DNA from: Notamacropus eugenii
Taxonomy: Eukaryota > Chordata > Mammalia > Diprotodontia > Macropodidae
Assembly: GCF_028372415.1 (NCBI RefSeq)
Contig: NC_092873.1
Coordinates: forward strand, 354,454,660-354,518,659
Direction of reading: 5' to 3'
Length of the DNA stretch: 64,000 nt
Both the position numbers and the translations under genes were made by a program. The notes below the pieces were generated by a model. It was not told the origin of the DNA. It was given only the letters and a program-made list of their open reading frames with translations, and did not search any database. This document shows positions 1 to 11,963 of this stretch, in pieces. Position 1 is the first letter of the stretch. Each line of letters opens with the position of its first letter.

Positions 1-387
1 GTTAGCTGTAGGGGAAGATCAGGTGGTATTTAAACTGATTTTGAAGGAAGTTAGGCATTCTAAAGGGGGCAAAGGGGAGAAGAACAAGTATATTCTAGGA
101 GGGGGATTCAGCCTATGCAAATGCTTGGAAGCTGGAGATGGAATGTTGTGCCTAAGAAATAGCAAGAAAGGTAATGTGTACAGTAGAACACCTGAAGGAC
201 AGTTATGTGTAATAAGACTGGAAAGGGAAGGTGGAGCCAGGAATTGTTTATTTATTCAACAGTACTTCATGAAGTTACTTGCTGCGGCTGAGTACTGTGC
301 TGGGCACTGGGGTAAGATAGTTTGTATTAAACAACTACTTCCTTGTGGAGCTTGGAGGCTGAGATAAGAAAGGAGACAAGCTGTAGT

Positions 388-602
388 AAGAGCTAACATT
401 TATATATGGTTTTAAGGTTTGCACTTCACATGTGTCCTAGCTTGTTTGTCCTTCACAACAACCCTTTGAGGTGGGTGCTATTCTTCTTTTTCTCATTTTA
501 CAGTTAAGGAAACTGAGGCTGAGTGAGCTTCAGGGACTTACCCAGGGTCACACAGCTATTATGTGTCCAAGGCAGGATTTGAATTCAAGTTTTCTTGTTT
601 CC
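388..602 (-). repeat. MIR-type CORE-SINE
   Basis: The stretch reads as an antisense MIR: actgaggctgagtgagcttc, cacacagctatta, then gcaggatttgaattcaag. Confidence 0.7.
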
Positions 603-1144
603 AGGATGTACAATATACAGCACAAGCAGATCACAATATAAACAGACTGTGAGGTCCCTTTCAGCTCTAAACTTATGATTCCAAATAAACATCAGCATAA
701 TAAAGATGCTAGGTGAGGTTAGAAATGGAGGAGATTGCTTGGAAGTAGCAGGGGAGGCTTCCTCAAAGAGGTGACTTTTGGTGGGGGGATTTAAGCCCCA
801 CAGTTCTTGGATATTCTTCAATTTCAACTGTGAAGACTCTACCTTCTCCCATGACCTTATTTCCCTGTGAGTGTAGGAGTATAACTTCGGAGAGATGATA
901 CTGACCCCTGCCCTCCCCTCCCTTCCCTCTCTCTAGTCTCGCCCCTGTGAAAGGAGGGGAATTGTTACTTCTTGTCTCTTGACTAATGCTGACCACTCCT
1001 GGTCCTGTGTCCTAATGGAGAAGGAAGCAAAACCCCAGATAACACAGAATGGCAGCTGTAGCAGAACATAAATATCTGCTTGGACTTTGGAATGTACGAT
1101 TTTTTATTTTGGTATCTGATTTTCCTTAGAAAAATTTAATTGCT

Positions 1145-1268
1145 GGGGCAGCTGGAATCAGGGGGATCTAAGTTCAAATCTAGCCTCAGATGCTTACTAA
1201 TAACTTTGTGGCCCTGGGTAAGTCACTTAACCTGATTGACTCAAAAAAAAAGAAGAAAAAAGAAAAAT
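1145..1268 (+). repeat. MAR1-type SINE with short target duplication
   Basis: It starts ggggcagctgg, carries the ccctgggtaagtcacttaac motif and ends in an A-rich tail. AATTGCT flanks both sides (1138-1144 and 1269-1275). Confidence 0.75.
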
Positions 1269-1275
1269 AATTGCT

Positions 1276-1485
1276 AGCATTTATCTAGAAGTCAGGCTTG
1301 CAAAGTGCTTTACCCATATTATCTCATTTGATCTTCACAAGTACCTTGGGGAGATAGTGTAGATGGGGAAAATGAGGTGCAGAGTAATTATGACTTGCAG
1401 TGAAATTACATGGCTAGTAAGTGTCTAAAGCCAGATTTGAACTCAAGTCTGTTGACTCTTAAGCCAGCACTGCCCACCTATCCGC
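1276..1485 (-). repeat. MIR-type CORE-SINE
   Basis: Antisense MIR, with aaagtgctttacccatatta at the 3' side and gatttgaactcaagtctg near the head. The MAR1 copy on its left has inserted at its edge. Confidence 0.65.
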
Positions 1486-1609
1486 CTTATTTCTTAAAAC
1501 CTCCCCAAGGATTTAGTGGGCAGACTGACCCAGGATGTAGAGCTAAGGGATATATTGTAAGGACACTGGCCCAAGATTGAATTCAGTTCAACAAATGTTG
1601 ATTAAGCAT

Positions 1610-2185
1610 CTACTTTTTTCTTTTTAAAAATAGTATCTTATTTTTTTCCCATTACTTATGGAGATAAATTTTAACATTCATTTAAAAAAATTTTTGAGTT
1701 CCATATTTTCTCCCTACCTCCCCAAGATGGGTGGTAAGCAAGGTTATATATGCACAATTATGTAAAACATTTCTATTTTAGTCATGTTGTAAAAGAAAAC
1801 ACAAACCCAAAGGAGAAAAAAGCGTGAAAATAATTTGCTTCAATCTGCATTCAGTTTCCATGAGTTCTTTGGAGGTAGATAACATTTTTCCCTGTGAGTC
1901 CTTTGGAATTGTCTTGGATCACTGTATTGCTGAGAAGAGCTAAGTCATTCATAGCTCCTCTTCACACAGTAGTGCTATTACTGTGTACAGTGTTCATCTG
2001 CTTCTTCTTACTTCACTTAGAACCTCAGTTCATGTAAATCTTCCCAGGTTTTTCTGAAGTCTGCCTGCTCATCATTTCTTATGGCACAGTAATAATCCAT
2101 TACATTCATATACCACAGCTTGTTCAGCCATTCCCCAGTTGATGGACATCTTCTCAAATTCCAATTCTTGGCCACCAAAAGAAGA
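1610..2185 (-). repeat. L1 3'-end fragment (ORF2 C-terminus and 3' UTR)
   Basis: The minus strand encodes YYCAIRNDEQADFRKTWEDL, which matches the C-terminal tail of L1 ORF2. The left part is a typical marsupial L1 3' UTR. The copy is heavily 5'-truncated. Confidence 0.8.
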
Positions 2186-2189
2186 GCCA

Positions 2190-2395
2190 CCAGTGTGGTA
2201 TGGCAGAGAAGAGAACAATCTGGAAGACCTGGGTTCAGATCCTGACTTTGAATCACACTGGCTGTATAACCTTGGGCAAATCAGTTAAACCCCCTAGTTT
2301 TCCCAGGCAATGTAAGGTGGAGTTAGTTGCAAAGGAGTTGCTGACCTGTGAGTGTATGGGGAATGGCCACACTGGAAGTACCCTGCACTGATGAA
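2190..2395 (+). repeat. SINE (MIR/MAR type)
   Basis: Contains gacctgggttcagatcctga and aaccttgggcaaatcagtta, a diverged tRNA-derived SINE abutting the L1 fragment. Confidence 0.6.
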
Positions 2396-2514
2396 ATGAC
2401 AGGTCTGGCCCTCCTCCTTCCCCCCATTACATAGTAGGTACTATATTCGGGGTGCTGGGGGAGACAAAGACAAAAACAAATCACTGTTCCTGCTCTGAGG
2501 AGTTTGTTCTATTG

Positions 2515-2930
2515 TAAAAAAAATGTGCAAGGAACTATGGGAAAAATATTGGATTTGAAGTTAGATGACTTGAGTTCAGATCGCCCTATATGCCACCCTT
2601 CATATGACCTTGGTCAAAGCACTCTGTTAGCTACAGTTGACCTCTTGGACTACATAGAGTCAGTTCAGCGAACAGAGCACCAGTCCAGAAGACCTGAGTT
2701 CAAGTCTTGCCTCAGACACATACTAGCCTGGGCAAGTCAGTTGCCCACTGAGTCTGTCTCAGTTTTCTCATCTGTTAAATGAGAGAATTGGATTTAATGG
2801 CTTCTCGTGGCTCTAAATTTATGATTCTCGGAGACTTTGAATCACTAGTTAGGAGACCTGGTCATGTGACAGCATGTAATTCACTTTGCCTCAGTTTCTT
2901 CATCTGTAAAATGGGGATAGAAATGGTCCT
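2515..2930 (+). repeat. Cluster of two to three diverged MIR/MAR SINEs in tandem
   Basis: The cue pair 'gacttgagttcagatc' / 'gacctgagttcaagtc' occurs twice, and 'tcatctgtaaaatggggata' closes the cluster near 2920. The short ORFs here are SINE sequence. Confidence 0.6.
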
Positions 2931-4494
2931 ACTACCTGCCAGGTGGGGCAGTTCAGAGGGAAATGCTTTCTAATCCTAAAGGTACTGTGTGGAAGTTGTC
3001 ACTGTACCGTCAGGGAGGAGAGGCTGAAGGACACAGATTATTATCTTTGTTGTTATAAAGCATATCGTGTGGGTTATAATGAGCCAGGTGCTGAATGTGC
3101 CAGGTGCCTTCTCCTCAAAGATCTTTAGACGTGGTGTTTCCCTGGTCACACTGCCTGATACTTCATAAGACCAGCTAGAGCACTCAGTCCTCTTCATGGT
3201 CAGGTTAATGTCTGCCTCTCCCGGGCAAGACAATTAGCAAATGGTAGAGAAGCTGCTAATGATGGTTATCTCTCCAGGTGTGAATGTCTGTGCCCATAGT
3301 TAGCTTTGATACCTGGACTCCAGCTCTCTCCCTAACCATGGGGACCTTGTCCCCAGACAGACTCTGTTCCCAAGGGGGTGCTCAGCTTGTATCAGGAGTG
3401 GGGATAAAGATGCCCAGAGCAGTGTGGGGTCAGAAGCTGGGCACAGAGCTGCAAGCTTAAACCCAGCACAGCATGGCAGTGCTTAATGCTTCTCTCAGAG
3501 CTCTTTCTTGTTGTGTGAGTGTCTGGTGTCCTGGGGAGGGGTAGTGAGGACAGGGACCCCCCTCCCCAGGCTGTGGGTTACTCTGATATCTGGGGCACAA
3601 TACATGGGCCTTTCTGTTTCCTTAGATGTGAAGCCTAAACCACATTGCTGGGATGTTTTTGTATCACAAGTGAGTGCTACCCCCTGGCCCAGAGCACCTC
3701 CAATAATAATAGGATGATATATTTAGTGCTGGAGGGCACCTTGGGGAAACTGAGACCTGTACAGTCACACAATTGTCTGAGGCAGGATTTGATCCTGGGT
3801 TTCTCACTGCCTCTTTCCAATCCTGAGCTCTCTTACCAGGAAAGGCTAACTTGGTGTAGGAAGGTCTGAAGTTAACCACTAGGGAGAACTTCCAGGCATT
3901 GAGAGGGACTAAAAAACTGTCTTCTCAACATAGGGGGAGAAACCCAGAATAGATTCTTATCTGGCTGAGATAGCAGGGAGATGGACAAACTTGCTTTAAG
4001 GCTCCCAAACCTCAGTTGATTCAGGTTGTTAAATACAGTCGTTAACCCTTCCTCCTTCCCTCTTTCCCCCTACCAACTGCACCAGGAGTTGGTGGGCATT
4101 TCCGTTTGATAAAAGCCATTCTAGCTGTCTTCTTTGGCAGAGACTCAAGCATGCCTTCCCTGTGGTCTTCACCCCTAGATTCCTCTGACAGATTGTGGAG
4201 ATCTTTTCCTCCAGACAGAGAATAATTGAATTTTAGCATGGGAAGGCATCTTTGAGGTCATGTAGGGAGTTAAAAACCACAAGAGTGATTGAGAAATGGG
4301 AAAACCATCACTGGTACTCTTCTGCCACAGCCAATACACAAAAGAAATCCCCTCTATAACTGACCAGTGGATCCCCAAGGACATCTGACCAGTGAACAGT
4401 TAAGCCTGGATTAGAATCTAGTTCTCTAAGATCCTCTGGAGTTGGATCACTCTCTAGCCCCACCTTAAGTAGCTCATTGACTTGGGGCATTTTA

Positions 4495-5235
4495 ATTATA
4501 TCAGTTAATCGGTAGGCATTTATTCAACCCTTGCTATGTTCCAGGTACTAAATGCTAGAGATACAAAGCTGAAACAAATCAGTTCCTATTCTTGAGAAGT
4601 GCTAATGGGGAAGACAGTATATGTATAAAGCATTCCATATGAAATAATACTAAAAAGATAGAAGGTAGCTTTAGTAGAGAAGACCTTAGCTGATAGAGGG
4701 ACTAGCAAAGACCCTTGAGTTGAGCCTGGGATTTTAGGAGGGAGAGTATTCTAGGTTTGGGAGATAGCCTTTGATAGCCTGTGCATGAAAAAGCATGGAG
4801 GTGGGAAGTGATTGTGAGAGGAACAGGTCTGGTCTATAGAGTTCAAGGAGGGGAGTAATGTGTTAAATAGACCGGAAGGTAGGAAGGGGCTATGTTATTA
4901 AATGCTTTAGATGCCAAGGAAAAGAGTTTATATTTGATTGTATCTGTAACAGGAAGTCTTTGGAGTTCACTGAGAGGAAAAGTAATGTGGTAGGAGCTGT
5001 GCTTTAGGAAACTATGCAGGATCAGCGGCAGTGGGGAGAGACTTAAGGCAGGGAGACCAGGTAGGATGCTGTTGGAATAGTCCAGGCACAAGATGATGAG
5101 GACTTAAACTAGGGTGGTGTCTGTGTGCCTGGGGTAGAGGGAGCTGTGTTCCAGAGATGATGGGATTGCATTATGGAATGAATGAGAGACAAAAATGGAG
5201 TTGAGGGTGATGCTGAGGGACTAAATTTATGGGGT
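4495..5235 (-). repeat. L2 LINE fragment
   Basis: The minus strand has the L2 C-terminal coding tail (LDYSNSILPGLPA near 5085) and, to the left, the L2 3' UTR ending with the antisense of a 'last line' motif near 4500. It is decayed and non-coding. Confidence 0.75.
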
Positions 5236-5789
5236 GAAGGGAGGGGTGCGATAGAATGGAGAAAGGAAGGAAAAAGAAGAGAAAGGGAGAGATGGGAGGG
5301 GAGAAGAGGGAGAGAGTTGAGATTGTGAACCTGAGTGATTGGAAGGGTGTTGGTGCCCCCATAATAGGGAATTGTTTGGGGTGGAAGGAGGAAAAAGAGT
5401 TCAGTTTACCCTTCCTTCTTCCCCTCCCTTCTTGCTTCCACATTCTCCTTTGAAACCTTTCATATAACAAAGAAAAGCCATTAAACAAACCAGTGCAACT
5501 CTCCACTCCCCAGCCTCCATCACAATGGAGGTATTTTTCATTATCTGTTCACCAGGACCGAGATTCACCCCACCCACCCAACTACCCCTGCATTTTACAG
5601 TTTCAGAATAACACAATCATAGAAGTTAAAGAATTGGAAGGAACCTCAGAGGTCATTTAGTCCAACCCATTCATTGAAGGAATCCCCACTATAATATAAC
5701 CAACTGGTGACTTGACCAAAGCTGCCTAATTAGTGATTGGCTAAAATCCAGTATTCCTGAAACCCAGGGAGTTTGGTCACTGTCAAATA

Positions 5790-6275
5790 ATCTCTTTTTT
5801 AAAATTTAATTTTCTCCCTTTCATGTCTTCCCTCCTTCTGTCCCTCTCAATTAAAAAAAAAAAACAAACCACCCATATAGTTAAGTAAAACAAATTCCTA
5901 CATTGTTCGTGTCAAAAAAAAAAAACCAACTCTCCCTCTGTATTGAGTTCATCACCTCTCTAATCAGGAGGTGGGTGGCTTGCTTCATCACAAATCCTCC
6001 GGAATCATGGCTGGTCATTGATCCCGTCAGCTCTCTGGTGGTGGTTTGTCTTTACCATGTTGTTATTATTGTATAAATTGTTCTTCTGTTCTGCTCACTT
6101 CCGTCTGAATCAGTTCATACAAGTCTTCTCAGGTTTCTCTGAAACCATCCCTTTTGTCATTTCTTATGGCTCAGTGATATTCCATTACATTCATCTACCA
6201 TCATTTCTTGTTCAGCTGTTGTCTATCCCCTTGGATTCCAGTTCTTTGCCACTACAATAAACAAACAAACAAATA
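5790..6275 (-). repeat. L1 3'-end fragment
   Basis: Same layout as 1610-2185: a 3' UTR-like A/T stretch, then ttctcaggtttctctgaaac and the antisense of the ORF2 tail. Confidence 0.75.
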
Positions 6276-7267
6276 AATGTAGCCATCTCCATCACCCCTT
6301 TCCAATGAGATGGTTGAGTTACAGCTTGGTCGAGATGTAGAGGGATGGATCAGGTGACCTGTAAATCACTCCCACAGCTAAGACTTGTGTGTTCTACTTA
6401 CGTTCATGTTGGAGATAGAGTTAAAGAACCTCCAGCTGTTGTTTTTTTTAAATCGTGGTATAAGTATTTCTCCTTATATACTTCCACTATTTCCCCAAAT
6501 ATGCTATCCTTCTGGTGCCCCAAATTTTTCTTTTTTATTATGTCACAAAACATCAACAAAACATTTCAATAAACAAAGAACAAAAAGACGGGTGTGTGCA
6601 AATGTCCTGAAATTGCAGCTTTTTATTTTTAAGCACACTTGAAATTCAGCACATTACTTGCCAAGTTACCCTGCTTGTCCATGCCCCAGTTCATCCATCA
6701 TTAGACATTTAGGAAGTGCCTACCATGTGCCAGGCACTGTCCCCATTTGGTCTTCCCTCCCTCTGTTCTTGTCTGTGCGTTCTGAAAATGTTTTATTGAT
6801 GCTCCTTTTTTTTCCCATGCTATCCTTTCTCACCTCTCTCTCCCTCAAAGCAGGGCCTTGAGCGGCAGCTTTTTGCCTATGCCCATTGGGTCCACTCTCC
6901 CATTGTCTTAATCTTTTAGTGCCACCTGCTGGACAAGAGTAAGGCAGCAGCAGAATCTACCCTCATCCAATCCTGCTCTCTTAAGCATCCCTGAAACCCC
7001 AGGGGAGTGATGGGTACTGCTGTGGAAGGTCTCACAGCTCTTTTAGGTTTAACTGAACCAGAATCCCACACACTCTGAAATTTTATGTTATCTTTGGCCC
7101 CTTTGAGGCAGTAGAGGACTAGGCTGGGGAGGTCCAATGTCACTGAGTCTCCTGTGTGCTGCTTGAGGGAGAATCAGCCCTTCATTCAGTTACCCTGTAC
7201 ACACCTACTTCCTAAACAGGCCTATTCACTGAATAGGCATTATCACCCTAAGTGAGTACCCAATAGA

Positions 7268-7490
7268 CCTTGGCCTAAAGGGGCCAAGGTCTCCCAGTGC
7301 ATCGTGGGCCATCTGCAGTCATCCTGATGAATATCTGTTCACTGGATTCATATGGCTCTGGAGGAGAAGCGAGGCTGGTGACCTGCACAGCCCTCCCTCA
7401 CTCAAAACAAAGTCAAGTGCAAGTCATATCATCATTTCTCTGATAGCATGGTCTTCTTCGGCAACAAAGGATGAACACAACAACATATGT
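7268..7490 (+). repeat. W-type composite marsupial SINE, 5'-truncated
   Basis: Contains gccatctgcagtcatcctga and catggtcttcttcggcaaca and ends aaggatgaacacaacaac. The same family occurs inverted at 38334-38646. Confidence 0.7.
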
Positions 7491-8156
7491 ACTTAACTGT
7501 GGTACTTCTTTTATTTACCTCTGTCCATATCTAGTCTCTCCTGTTAGACTTAGCATTGGGGAGGGGTGCCCTCTCCATAGAGGGTAATTTAAAATAAATA
7601 TGTATCTACCAGGGGTCATGGGCAGAGAAGTCCAGCACCTACCAAAATATAGATAGCCTTTTTTGTGAAAAGATAAAATTGGGAGGCAGAGTGGAAACCT
7701 TGGGGGAGTGACTGAAGCACCTTTGTTATATGAATGTAACAGTATTTGTGCAGCCAGGAATGATGAATATGAGAAAGTCAGAGAAATGTGGGCAGATTCT
7801 CTGAAATAAAGAGTGATCTATTTAAACTAAAGAGCATTGAAAGGAAACCAGACTGACTAATCATAATAGTAGTTGTGATACCTATGCACAGATAATGAAA
7901 TCTATCTCCTCTTTTGTGGCTGAGAGGTGAGTGACTACAGGGGCAGAATATTGCATACTTGATCAGAGGTCAGATAACAGTTATATTTGTTTGACTGTAT
8001 TTCTGTTACTAAGGATAAAAAGCAAAATAAATAGGTAATGAATGAAGAATGAATGGATGAACTTAACTTTAACTTAAATAACATTTAATTCCTAAATGGA
8101 TTAATTTTACCTAGCACCTTTCCCACAACTGACTGGGAATCCTCGTTTGACTGGGA

Positions 8157-8335
8157 CTGGGGTGGGAAACCTGGTGCCTCGGGGGCCACATGTAGCCCTC
8201 ATGGCCCTCAAGTGCAGCCCTGTGACTAAATCCAAACTTCACAGAACAAATTTCCTTAATAAAAAGATTTGTTCGTAAAACTTGGGCTCAGTCAAAAAGC
8301 CACGCTTGAGGACTTAGAAGGGTTCCCTACCCTTG
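8157..8335. mobile_element. hAT-type palindromic MITE, 3' part shortened
   Basis: It begins ctggggtgggaaacctg and ends ggttccctacccttg, a diverged inverted repeat. Compared with the copy at 50300 it lacks the right inner arm. The flanks (gactggga / gactatgg) keep only part of an 8-bp duplication. It lies 250 bp before a LASP1 exon. Confidence 0.65.
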
Positions 8336-8583
8336 GACTATGGCAAGAGAGTTTAGGGACTCTGTACTTCTTTTCTCTCTATCCCTCCTGGACCCTCAGG
8401 AAAGAGAGAGACGGGGCCGATCTGTTGCACATACCCCTGGACTTTTGGGTTATGTCCCACTGCTCTTTTGTCACTTGTTTAACTGTCAGGGAGGTGGGGA
8501 AGCACAATCCCTAGCCTTGTTTTACCCGTTGGCCCCCTTTGCCCACCCTTTCTGCCAGTGCCTCATTTTCCTTTCTCCCCCAG

Positions 8584-8737
8584 ATAAAGTATCATGAAGA
8601 GTTTGAAAAGAGCCGGATGGGTCCCAGTGGGGGCGAGGGCTCTGACCCTGAACGCCCCAATTCTCAAGACAGTAGCAACTACCGTCGACCCCAGGAGCAG
8701 CAACAGCTGCCACATCACATCCCAGCCAGCGCCCCGG
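8584..8737 (+). CDS. LASP1: LASP1 coding exon (third from last): end of the nebulin-repeat region and start of the linker
   Basis: LASP1 is a LIM and SH3 domain protein that binds F-actin and works at focal adhesions, lamellipodia and podosomes. This exon starts after the acceptor ctttctcccccag and reads [19 protein letters not shown], which is the end of the nebulin-like repeats and the first part of the linker, followed by a segment with [19 protein letters not shown]. It is 154 bp, starts in phase 0 and ends in phase 1 at G|gtagga; the split Val codon is completed by the next exon. The match to vertebrate LASP1 is immediate. The Ser corresponding to human Ser146 sits in PERPNSQD here, without the Arg pair recalled from the human protein. 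The LIM-domain exons lie upstream of the window. Confidence 0.95.
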
Positions 8738-9441
8738 GTAGGAACAGCTGGGGGAGGGGGTACCCTTGAGGACATGAGAGTCCAGACAAGACTTGTCTAG
8801 GAGCCTGGGAGAAATTAGGCAAGTCCCTGTCGGGGAGTCAGTCTGTGAGCTGCTCAATGCACAGTAATGGACCGACCATCTTAGTATGTGGTTGTTAAGC
8901 CTCCCTGCCCTCTGAGTTCATCCCCATGGAGTCCTTTGGAACAGAGATATTCTGATTATCTCTATTATTATAAGTAACCCTTCACAATGTATGGTCCTAA
9001 CTGCACCTATAGGCAGGATCCAGTGTTGGGCCAGTGAGGGAAAGAAATGTAAAGTCAGTCAATACTGCCCACATCCTAAGAAAGCTCCTTCTTTGCTTGG
9101 GGAGGAGGCTGTCAGGCCCTACATTTGGGAGTTCCCAATACACAAACAAGGTCAGATGGATGAATTCTGCCTCTGCTGCCTACCTGTGCCTAAAAGGCAG
9201 ATAATCAAGAGTCTGAGAAGACTTCCTGAAGGAGGCAGGTTTAGAATTAGGATAAGTAGGGCATGACTTGGCAGGAAGCAGCTGGGATCCCAGTTATGGG
9301 GAATGAAGACCCCCAGCCAGTCCATGGGCCAGCATAAGGGATAGAGTATTCTGAGTTAGGGTATGGACTGTGGGTGGTGGATGGAAAATATTAGGGTGGG
9401 GCTTCTGAACTTTTTGGCCTTGAGTTGGTGGTGTCTCTCAG

Positions 9442-9560
9442 TTTACCAGCAGTCTCAGCAACACCAGCAGCAGCAGCAGCAGCAACCATCACAATCCTAT
9501 GGCTACAAAGAGCCAGCTGCCCAGGTCTCAATACAGCGCAATGCCCCAGGAGCAGGCGGG
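9442..9560 (+). CDS. LASP1: LASP1 coding exon (second from last): glutamine-rich linker
   Basis: The exon is 119 bp, between the acceptor gtgtctctcag and the donor GGCGGG|gtgagt, entering in phase 1 and leaving in phase 0. It encodes the flexible linker before the SH3 domain. VYQQ is followed by a Gln/His run made by six CAG codons and one CAA, then QSYGYKEPAAQVSIQRNAPG. The Tyr in SYGYKEP corresponds to the tyrosine-kinase site recalled as human Tyr171. The Gln run appears longer and more uniform than in human LASP1, where Pro and Val interrupt it; this comparison is from memory. One Gly before YKEP also seems to be missing. Confidence 0.94.
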
Positions 9561-10139
9561 GTGAGTATGGGAACACCCAGAATCATAGTGTGAGCATTAA
9601 ATCCAGATGAACATTGATTAACTTGGGAATATCATTTTTAAGTTGGCCAAATCATTATTCCTGCCCCCTCCATTTGCACACAGTGCATGGATCAACCATC
9701 AGGAGTATTTATGAAGCACTAGATACTGGGGATACCCCTAAGGAGGTTAGGACGGTATCCTGAAAAGTGTTAGACTTAGGAGATGGGGGATCTGGGTTTG
9801 AGCTCACAAGCTGCAGTGACCATGGGATCCTCATCTCTACAATAGGGATGACAGAGGATGTTTTCAGTAACCACAGAGCACTATAGAAAATGGGAGAAGT
9901 TAATTACGACTGTGCTATTTTTTGGTGACTCAGATGAATTTTGTCTTTGAAGTCCCTTCTAACACTTTCCTTTCCTTGACTGTATTGAACTAAATGACTT
10001 CCAAAGTCCCTTCCCATTACCAAGAGTATTATTCCCGATCCTGCTGAACTTACCCCTCTTTAATATGTGGGACACCCTTCTAATAACTGGAATGTTTGGA
10101 TTCTCCATAGATTACCATCAGCCCTGGGATGATGTTGGT

Positions 10140-10330
10140 TCAATCATAGGGATATGGAAAGAACCCTAGACTTAATATCAGGGGACCTGGCCTTGAACCT
10201 CTACTCACTTACTATGTGGCTGTAGGCAAGCTGCTCTTACCTCTCTGAGCCTCAGTTTCTGTGTCTGTGAAATGTATATAATGCTGCTTGCTCTACCTAC
10301 TTCATAGAGTTACTAATGTATTTATTAAGT
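10140..10330 (+). repeat. MIR-type SINE
   Basis: Contains atggaaagaaccctagactt and tctctgagcctcagtttctg, directly before the next SINE. Confidence 0.65.
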
Positions 10331-10332
10331 TC

Positions 10333-10628
10333 CTATAGAGGCAGCTAGGTGGCACCATCATTCCCATCATTCAAAGAGCATTGGACCTGGGGGACCTCAG
10401 GAAGACCTCTGCTCAAATATGACCTCAGACATTTACTAGCTGCGTGATCTTGGGCAAGTCACTTAACCGTTGCATGCCTCAGTTTCCTCAACTGTAAAAT
10501 GGGAGTGAGTAATAATAGCACCTATCTCCAAGGGTTGTTGTAAGGGTCAAAGGAGATAATATTTGTAACTCTTTGCAAAGTGCTCTGCCTAGGGGCTAGC
10601 CTGTAGAAGGAGATGAATAAATGTTTAT
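10333..10628 (+). repeat. MAR1/MIR-type SINE, near full length
   Basis: Starts gaggcagctaggtggcacc, has cttgggcaagtcacttaacc and the CORE part, and ends gatgaataaatgtttattt with a pyrimidine tail. Confidence 0.75.
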
Positions 10629-11324
10629 TTCCTTCCTTCCTTCTTGCTGTGTTAAATGCTGGGAATGCCCAGCGGAAAGACAATGAGGAATTTACCAGCC
10701 TTCAGGGGATTTTAGAGTTAATTCTAGTGAGCTCGGAACACATCAGCAGTTCCCCAGCCTGCCAGGACCTGCCAGGGCCAGCCCAGGCATCGCTTTCTAG
10801 AATAATAACAAAAGATTATGATAATAATTCTAATCATAACTGACATTAATATAACATTTTAAAATTTGCAAAATGCAAACCCAGGTCTTTCTGACTCCAA
10901 GTCTAGCACTCTTTTCATTGTGTTGATAATATTTGGCATTTAGCTTTGTATATAGAAAGGCAATATTCGATATAGTCCATGGAGCGCTGACTTGGGACTC
11001 AGGAAGACCTGAGTTCAGATCCTACTCTGACCAATATCATTCTATGACTCTGAGCTTTAATGTTTGCAAAACACTGTAAGTACATCACTTATCTTATTTG
11101 ATCCTCACTGTGATACCTACTGTGGGAGATACATTTTATAGATAAAGGAAACTGAGGCTTTTTTCCTATATACTAGATTTGGCTTTTGGAGGGTCCAAAA
11201 GCTTTGACCGGGGTCAGAAGGTAGGAAGGACGTAAGAAATAGGCAGAGAGAAGAAAAACCTAAGCCTTTTGGCTATGTGGACATATGTCTAGCCCTTTCC
11301 TCTTCCCCTCCTCTCGCCCTGCAG

Positions 11325-11498
11325 AAGCGGTACCGTGCTGTGTATGACTACAGTGCAGCTGATGAGGATGAGGTGTCGTTCCAGGACGGGGACACCATCG
11401 TGAACGTGCAGCAGATTGATGATGGCTGGATGTACGGCACTGTGGAGCGCACTGGCGAAACAGGCATGCTTCCTGCCAATTATGTGGAGATCATCTGA
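11325..11498 (+). CDS. LASP1: LASP1 terminal coding exon: C-terminal SH3 domain
   Basis: The exon starts after the acceptor ccctcctctcgccctgcag and runs 57 codons to TGA at 11496-11498. It encodes one whole SH3 domain: AVYDY near residue 5, an acidic RT loop (ADEDEVSF), the conserved Trp in DDGWMYG near residue 35, and PANYVE near the end. In LASP1 this domain binds proline-rich partners such as zyxin, palladin and LPP. The phase fits the previous exon. The protein ends EII where the human one, as recalled, ends EAI. This is the clearest coding segment in the window. Confidence 0.98.
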   Translation, partial: KRYRAVYDYSAADEDEVSFQDGDTIVNVQQIDDGWMYGTVERTGETGMLPANYVEII

Positions 11499-11957
11499 GC
11501 CCTGTGCCGCCGCCTCAGCTCCCGTCATGCCCGCCGCCCACCTCATCTTCGATGCATTCCTCCATTGCGCTCCTGTGAGACGTGAACCTCTCTCCCCATC
11601 AGTAGTTTCTGTTTTTTAGAGTCTGAGACAGGTTGTTTCCCTTCTCTCAATTTCTTTGGCCAATTTAAGCTATGTTTCCTCTTGCTGAGCCCTCCCATCC
11701 CTTTCTATAGGCCCGCTCTCCCAGAGGGATTTATCCTTCTCTCCTTTCCCTAGTTTTCTCTCTGGGTTTAGCGAATGGGAAATCTCATCCAGAAGGGGAG
11801 CGTAGGGTTGAGAGGATGGATGGAGAGACAGGGACAGGTCTGTCAGAGGACTGAGATTCCATATGTCCTCTTGGAAACAATTGCTCCTTATTTCTCTCCC
11901 TCCTTCCTTTTCCTTCTCTACACTGGACCTGTCCTCTCCACCCTTTCTCCCAAGCAA

Positions 11958-11963
11958 AATAAA
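11958..11963 (+). terminator. Candidate proximal LASP1 poly(A) signal (AATAAA)
   Basis: AATAAA lies about 460 nt after the LASP1 stop in the context caaaataaacattcc. Use of it would cut the 3' UTR from about 3.7 kb to about 0.5 kb. It is a sequence match only. Confidence 0.4.

Larger units (their letters stand above)
1..8583 (+). other. LASP1 intron (upstream part beyond the window)
   Basis: Everything before the first visible LASP1 exon is intron. It holds SINE, L1, L2 and hAT fragments listed separately. Apart from those, 2840-4490, 6280-7260 and 7500-8150 look unique and no exon was recognised in them. Confidence 0.8.
8738..11324 (+). other. Last two LASP1 introns
   Basis: The first (8738-9441) shows no clear repeat. 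The second (9561-11324) holds SINEs at 10140-10330, 10333-10628 and around 10960-11160; the rest looks unique. Confidence 0.7.

Noticed and set aside
2017..2256. Minus-strand ORF with an L1 ORF2-like tail as a gene
   Set aside because: It is a truncated L1 3' end without start or full domain.
5171..5506. Overlapping ORFs on both strands in a purine-rich tract
   Set aside because: Low-complexity GA-rich DNA gives open frames by chance.
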